Source: an uncultured Clostridia bacterium (GTDB taxonomy: Bacteria > Bacillota > Clostridia > Christensenellales > Borkfalkiaceae). From it: a DNA stretch of 36,342 bases. A program made the position numbers and the translations under genes. The stretch is taken from assembly GCA_934254725.1 (NCBI GenBank), contig CAKQLR010000017.1:1-36342 (forward strand), in the 5' to 3' direction. The notes beneath the pieces are model-generated. The model saw nothing but the letters and a program-made list of their open reading frames with translations. It was not told the DNA's origin and did no database searches. This document shows, in pieces, positions 31,446-36,342 of the stretch (position 1 is its first letter; each line of letters starts with the position of its first letter).

Positions 31446-31828
31446 CGGTAAACTTGACCTGTTGTAAGGAAAAGCATATTCACTCGTTCGCAAAACAGCT
31501 TATAAGCGAAAATGCCTTGCTTAGTCGTCATTTTGCAATCAAATTTTCCGTTTATCATAAAAAATTATTATTCAAAATTGTTGATTTTATAAATACAGAT
31601 CGCTATAATATTATAGGGTAAATATTATAGGGTATTTTATAATAAATGCTATAGAGTATTTTATAGAACATTCTCGGGTGTAATGCTTGTGGATAAAAAG
31701 CGAGTACTCGCTTTGTTTGTTACTTCGCAACAAACAAAGCGAGTACTCGCTTTGTTTGTTACTTCGCAACAAACAAAGATCCATTTAATAACAAATTACG
31801 GAAAGTAAAAATAAAAACGGAGGCTAAT
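31446..31828. other. 383-bp AT-rich non-coding stretch
   Basis: No convincing gene. It contains three TATAGGGTA-like repeats (31612-31620, 31626-31634, 31650-31658), a 57-bp palindrome with a second overlapping hairpin (31697-31777), and then the leader of the large lipoprotein with GGAGG at 31819-31823. No good -35/-10 pair was recognised. Confidence 0.6.
31700..31777 (+). repeat. two perfect tandem copies of a 39-bp unit, forming a 57-bp palindrome
   Basis: 31700-31738 and 31739-31777 are identical. Each holds the 12-bp palindrome GCGAGTACTCGC and a hairpin TTTGTTTGTT-ACTTCGC-AACAAACAAA. Together, 31697-31721 and 31729-31753 form perfect 25-bp inverted arms around a 7-nt centre, ACTTCGC. 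Confidence 0.95.
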
Positions 31829-34800
31829 ATGAAGAAATCAAAAGGGAAACTCCTGATAGCGGTTCTCTGCCTGATTCTCGGCGCATGTTGCGTATTGGGT
31901 TTCGCTTCATGTGAAAGTGTTTGCGAAAATCATACCTACGGCGAGTGGGAAGTGACGAAGAGCGCAACTTGTACCGAAGCGGGCAGCAAGACCCGTAAGT
32001 GTACGACGTGCGGAGAGACGGAAGTCTCGACGATAGACGCGCTCGGTCACGATTGGATTCCTGCAACCTGTACGACCCCGAAAACATGTAAAAATTGTTC
32101 CGAGACCGAGGGTGACGTGGGGACGCACACATACGACAAAGAGGTCGTAAACGAAAATACGCTGAAAACCGCGGCAACTTGTACTGCCAAAGCGGTATTC
32201 TACAAGTCCTGCGTATGCGGAGAGATAAGCACCGCCGAAACGTTCGAATACGGTGATCCTCTGGGACACGACCTTCCCGACACATGGACGAAGGGCGAGG
32301 GAGACAACCACGTAAAGAAATGCCGTAGAGAAGGCTGTACATATTCCGAAGAAGAAAATTGCTCTGGCGGTACGGCGACTTGCACAGAAAAAGCGACTTG
32401 TACGGTCTGCGGCGAAAAGTACGGCGAAGTAGATTCGACCAACCACGATTATGATTGGGTATCGAACGGAGACGGAACGCATACCGAAGTTTGTTCGAGA
32501 GACGGAAGCCACAAGGGTGCAACCGAGAACTGTTCTGGCGGCACGGCAACCTGTACAGAAAAGGCAAATTGTGCGGTTTGCGGTGAGAAATACGGCACTT
32601 CTTTAGGGCATGACCTCCCCGAAGCATGGACGAAAGGCGAGGGTGACAATCACGTAAAAAAATGCCGTAGAGAAAGCTGTACATATTCCGAAGAAGAAAA
32701 TTGCTCTGGCGGTACGGCAACTTGCACAGAAAAAGCAACCTGCGAAGTCTGCGGGGGCAAATACGGCGAAGTCAATTCGACGAATCATGATTATAAATGG
32801 GTATCGAACGGAAACGGAACGCATACCGAGGTATGTTCGAGAGACGGAAGCCACAAGGGTGCAACCGAGAACTGTTCTGGCGGCACGGCAACCTGTACAG
32901 AAAAAGCAACCTGCGAAGTTTGCGGTGAGAAATACGGCGAGGTAGATCCGACAAATCATAAATTCGACAAGGAAGTCATAAAGGACGAAGCGTTAAAGAC
33001 GCCTGCAACCTGCACGACGGAAGCTGTATACTATAAATCCTGCGTATGCGGAGAAATTTCCGATGATGACGGGCAGACCTTCCTCGGCGAGAAGATCCCG
33101 CACACATACGACAGGGAAACGGTAAAACCCGAAGCGTTAAAGGCGTCTGCAACCTGTACGGCTAAAGCGGTATACTATAAATCCTGCGTATGCGGCGCGG
33201 TAGGCGATGCCGAAACTTTCGAATACGGCGATACAGCCGACCACGCGTTCACCGTGGAGAACACGGAAGCCGAGGGAGCGTTAAAGACTCCCGCTACTTG
33301 TACCGAAGCTGCGGTTTATTATAAATCCTGTTCGGTTTGCGGTAAGGTTAGCACCGAAGAAACAGATACGTTCAGGAGTGGCGAGACTGTTCCTCATAAA
33401 TACGATAGCGAAACCGTAAAGGACAGCGCGTTAAGGGCCTCTGCTACTTGTACCGAGGCTGCGGTTTATTATAAATCCTGTTCGGTTTGCGGCAAGGTTA
33501 GCACCGAAGAAGCCGACACGTTCGTGAGCGGCGACAAACTCGGACACGCGTATGTATATAATACGACAGAGCCTACCTGTACTGCTTCTGCTGTTAGAAC
33601 CACTACCTGCGAAAGATGCGATTATCACGCAGAGGAAAAAGTCGGTTCTGAATTAGGTCACGACCCAGATGACGCAACCGCGACGGAAGAACTCGTAAAC
33701 GACTGCGAATACGTAATGGTACGCGAATGTAAGCGTTGCGGTGAAGCCGTCAAGGGCGAAACCGTATATCACCATAATTACGTAGCGACGATAACCACGT
33801 ATCCTACCTGCTCGAAAACGGGCGAAAAGACCCTGACGTGCAGCGATTGCGGCGATACTAAGACAGAAGAAATAGAAATCGACGCCAACGGACACAATTG
33901 GGTTAAGGGCGAAGCTGAGAACGGTACGAGAACGGATACTTGTTCTATTTGTAACACGACGAAAACCGTAACCGTATACGAAGGCGAAGAAACCGGATCC
34001 ACCAACGCCGGCGATTTAAAAGACACCGACGTAGAACTTAACGACGCCGGTCTTAGCTTTGACGACGGCGTAATAGATACGATAGGCGACCAGGACATTA
34101 CAATTGCGGCTAAGAAATATACCGGCGAAGAAGCGGGTTTAACACCCGAACAACTCGAACAGGTAAAAGACAGCCCCGTATATAACTTTACGATCAACAA
34201 CGGAGCAATTTCCCAGTTCGGCGAAAACAACTACGTAACCGTAACCATTCCTTACACTTTGGCGGCGGGCGAAGACGTAGACAGTATCGCCATATGGTTC
34301 ATAGGCGATACTGGACTCGAATCCATAAAGGCGACTTATAACGTGGACGCGAACGGAAACGGATACGTAACGTTTAAGACGAACCACTTCTCTTATTACA
34401 CGGTAACGAGGCTTACCCCTGCCGAAAGATGTGAGTTGTACGGACACGGTTACAGTGTACAGCACGTAGATGGTAGTTGTACAGAAGATTCTTACGACTT
34501 ATACGTCTGCGTTCGTTGTCACGATAAATACATCGACAACATAAAGAAAGCCGAAGGACATAAATACACGACAGAAAGAAAAGAAGCGACCTGCACCGAA
34601 AACGGTTATATACTCAAAAAATGTACCGAATGTGAATATGGTTACATAACTAAGCTCAACGTGACCGGACATAAATGGAGCGTTGCAGAGCATGTCGATT
34701 CGACCTGTTCGGTAAACGGTTACGATAAATTCCGTTGCGATAATTGCGACGGGGAATACTCCGTAACTTACGAAAAGACGGCGCACGATTTTACCGAAAC

Positions 34801-36342
34801 GGTAACGGATCCTACCTGCGAAAAAGAAGGGTATACTCTTCACGCTTGTAAAAACTGCGATTATAACTACAAGAGCAACTACGTTGCGGCTTTGAAACAC
34901 GCATATAAGGCTGCATCGTGGGTATGGGCGGACGACTTTACTTCCGCTAAATTGACTATTGTCTGCGCAAACGACAAAAATCACGTTCTCAAGCTTAACG
35001 CTAATATCGGAACTACGGTTACAAGAAGCGTTTGCTCGGACTACGTAAAGACCATCTATATAGCGGCTGTTTCCTATAACGGCGTTATATATAGCGATGA
35101 AAGAGAAAAGGAAGAGGGGTCTGTAACCCACGCGTTCTCTACCGAGTGGAAGAGCGACGGCACCAAGCACTGGCGCGAATGCGTCTGCGGCGAAAAGACC
35201 GATATAGCGAACCACGCTTACGACGAAGTTGTTGTAACGAAAGAGGCAACCTGCGTAAGCAACGGCGAAAAGACGGCTTACTGCGTATGCGGAAAGACTA
35301 AAACGACGGTAATTCCCGCAACGGGCGAGCACAAATACGTAAACGGCGTTTGCGAAACCTGCGGAAAAGCCGAGGGTTCCTGCGACCATAAAGAACTTCA
35401 CAAAGTGACTGTAAACCTTGCAGATTATGGCGCTTGCGGCGGATATCTGTACTACGAAACCTGCGCTTGCGGCGAAGTGAAAATCTTCGACACGACGAGC
35501 GGTCTCGATATGGATTGTAACTTTGCGAAGATGGAAGAAAGCCAGGGCGACCCGTACGTAGACGAGGACGGCAATATGTGCATGGAAATGTCTTCGCGTT
35601 GCCCCGCGTGCGGTTTAGAACTGACAGGTTTTGCAAAACAACTTATTGACGGTTGCGAAGCAAAAATAGTTGCCTGGTATACTCTTTCGGTAAAAGGCGA
35701 AATCATTGCCGAAAATCTTTTTGCCGAAATAGGTTCTATGGGCGAACAGCATGAATACGAAGACGTTACGGTAGACCTTGCAGGGTACGGCGCTTGCGGC
35801 GGCGTAATGAAACTCGAAAAATGTTCGGTTTGCGGAAAGATAAACGGCATTAAATGGACTACCGATATTAAGTGCAAAATCGATTTGACTACCGAGCCTA
35901 CGCCTGAAAAAATAACGGACGAAAACGGCATAGTTCATACAGTTCAACAGGTTGTATGTCCCGATTGCGGGCTTCGCTTTGTTATGGATATGTGGACGAT
36001 TGACGAATCCGCATGCGTAAAACACATGTACGGCGCTCAGCGTATTATCATAGGCGATACGGTTGTATACGAATACACACAAGAACAAGCAGAAGAGAAT
36101 CACAATATGGAGACCACGTACAAAATGTACGGGGAAACCTGCGAAGACGGAGTAAAAATCACCCAGCGTTGTTCGGTCTGCGGTTATACGGAAATCTGGT
36201 ACACTTCGCAACATGACGAAGCTGAGTACGAGTTCGATCTTTCCGAATTCGGCGGATGCAAAGGAACGATTACCGGCAGACGTTGCAATATTTGCGAAAA
36301 GATGACTTACGTCGATGATATGAAGATCGGCTGCACGTTCAA
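31829..36342 (+). CDS. giant Cys-x-x-Cys repeat surface lipoprotein, 3'-truncated
   Basis: At least 1504 codons, open to the right edge. The signal peptide ends in a lipobox (GFASC, Cys28). The body is a long series of short repeats of the form A-T-C-T-x-x-G/A ... C-x-x-C-G ... G-H, with more than twenty C-x-x-C or C-x-C pairs; the first is about residues 45-75. A different, beta-rich domain lies at about residues 712-860, with VTVTIPYTLAAGEDVDSIAI and FKTNHFSYYTV, as in other clostridial surface proteins. The pairs may bind zinc or form disulfides. GGAGG is 5 nt before ATG. Function unknown; surface display is inferred. Confidence 0.85.
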   Translation, partial: MKKSKGKLLIAVLCLILGACCVLGFASCESVCENHTYGEWEVTKSATCTEAGSKTRKCTTCGETEVSTIDALGHDWIPATCTTPKTCKNCSETEGDVGTHTYDKEVVNENTLKTAATCTAKAVFYKSCVCGEISTAETFEYGDPLGHDLPDTWTKGEGDNHVKKCRREGCTYSEEENCSGGTATCTEKATCTVCGEKYGEVDSTNHDYDWVSNGDGTHTEVCSRDGSHKGATENCSGGTATCTEKANCAVCGEKYGTSLGHDLPEAWTKGEGDNHVKKCRRESCTYSEEENCSGGTATCTEKATCEVCGGKYGEVNSTNHDYKWVSNGNGTHTEVCSRDGSHKGATENCSGGTATCTEKATCEVCGEKYGEVDPTNHKFDKEVIKDEALKTPATCTTEAVYYKSCVCGEISDDDGQTFLGEKIPHTYDRETVKPEALKASATCTAKAVYYKSCVCGAVGDAETFEYGDTADHAFTVENTEAEGALKTPATCTEAAVYYKSCSVCGKVSTEETDTFRSGETVPHKYDSETVKDSALRASATCTEAAVYYKSCSVCGKVSTEEADTFVSGDKLGHAYVYNTTEPTCTASAVRTTTCERCDYHAEEKVGSELGHDPDDATATEELVNDCEYVMVRECKRCGEAVKGETVYHHNYVATITTYPTCSKTGEKTLTCSDCGDTKTEEIEIDANGHNWVKGEAENGTRTDTCSICNTTKTVTVYEGEETGSTNAGDLKDTDVELNDAGLSFDDGVIDTIGDQDITIAAKKYTGEEAGLTPEQLEQVKDSPVYNFTINNGAISQFGENNYVTVTIPYTLAAGEDVDSIAIWFIGDTGLESIKATYNVDANGNGYVTFKTNHFSYYTVTRLTPAERCELYGHGYSVQHVDGSCTEDSYDLYVCVRCHDKYIDNIKKAEGHKYTTERKEATCTENGYILKKCTECEYGYITKLNVTGHKWSVAEHVDSTCSVNGYDKFRCDNCDGEYSVTYEKTAHDFTETVTDPTCEKEGYTLHACKNCDYNYKSNYVAALKHAYKAASWVWADDFTSAKLTIVCANDKNHVLKLNANIGTTVTRSVCSDYVKTIYIAAVSYNGVIYSDEREKEEGSVTHAFSTEWKSDGTKHWRECVCGEKTDIANHAYDEVVVTKEATCVSNGEKTAYCVCGKTKTTVIPATGEHKYVNGVCETCGKAEGSCDHKELHKVTVNLADYGACGGYLYYETCACGEVKIFDTTSGLDMDCNFAKMEESQGDPYVDEDGNMCMEMSSRCPACGLELTGFAKQLIDGCEAKIVAWYTLSVKGEIIAENLFAEIGSMGEQHEYEDVTVDLAGYGACGGVMKLEKCSVCGKINGIKWTTDIKCKIDLTTEPTPEKITDENGIVHTVQQVVCPDCGLRFVMDMWTIDESACVKHMYGAQRIIIGDTVVYEYTQEQAEENHNMETTYKMYGETCEDGVKITQRCSVCGYTEIWYTSQHDEAEYEFDLSEFGGCKGTITGRRCNICEKMTYVDDMKIGCTF
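32264..32947 (+). repeat. 342-bp tandem duplication inside the lipoprotein gene
   Basis: 32264-32605 and 32606-32947 encode nearly identical 114-residue units (each starts GHDLP and contains WTKGEGDNHVKKCRRE and CSRDGSHKGATENCSGG). A second near-identical pair of about 69 bp lies near 33292 and 33442, 150 bp apart. Confidence 0.9.

Noticed and set aside
31700..31777. Possible CRISPR array from 39-bp direct repeats
   Set aside because: The two copies are directly adjacent with no spacer between them, and no cas gene is near.
31824..36214. Several long minus-strand frames (for example 31824-32738, 34499-35401, 35615-36214)
   Set aside because: They mirror the repeat-rich plus-strand lipoprotein, which has a signal peptide, ribosome site and consistent repeats; repetition makes shadows long.

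Overview
The window looks like chromosome of an anaerobic, spore-forming member of the Clostridia, probably an uncultivated gut-type lineage. This rests on a complete gerA-type germination operon, a reverse rubrerythrin, an Rrf2-NifS-NifU iron-sulfur unit, the archaeal/eukaryotic-type prolyl-tRNA synthetase, sigma-A promoters of TTGACA-17-TATAAT form, strong GGAGG ribosome binding sites and several apparent TTG starts. No rRNA, phage, IS transposase or CRISPR array was seen. The only tRNA found is tRNA-Leu(GAG).

Layout. 1-2224 (+): a 5'-truncated GNAT acetyltransferase, a SAP/DUF6434 protein, a small alpha/beta hydrolase and an isoprenylcysteine-methyltransferase-like membrane protein, closed by a terminator. 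2368-9427 (-): a six-gene run starting with a DEAH helicase, then a GlpA-like FAD/[2Fe-2S] dehydrogenase, a second FAD/NAD oxidoreductase, a DUF1667 protein, a HAD-IIA phosphatase and an iron alcohol dehydrogenase. The middle three are the usual anaerobic glycerol-3-phosphate-dehydrogenase-like set, and the last two fit three-carbon metabolism around it. 9536-9760 (+): a DUF378 membrane protein. 9846-15025 (-): mnmE, an unknown membrane protein, a CPBP protease and proS, with a roughly 260-bp element with inverted terminal repeats between the last two. 15293-17671 (+): tRNA-Leu, then Rrf2-nifS-nifU, where two identical-architecture dyads flank the Rrf2 transcription start. 17797-21885 (+): a lipoprotein that looks like a catalytically dead M1 peptidase, an MsmK/UgpC-type ABC ATPase with an extra helical tail, and an ArsP_2-type metal exporter. 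21956-25930 (-): gerAA-gerAB-gerAC. 26085-29221 (+): a duplicated-domain membrane protein, a TPR protein, a DUF4037 protein and a reverse rubrerythrin.

From about 29225 to 31828 the base composition changes abruptly to AT-rich. This stretch holds two unfamiliar proteins, one coiled-coil and one HEPN/DUF4145-like, a doubtful membrane ORF and a 383-bp non-coding segment with a striking 57-bp palindrome. It is the best candidate for an acquired, undescribed module.

From 31829 to the right edge a single reading frame stays open: a very large secreted lipoprotein built of Cys-x-x-Cys repeats, with recent internal tandem duplication.

All functional calls are from reading translated sequence and recalling families; no database search was possible.
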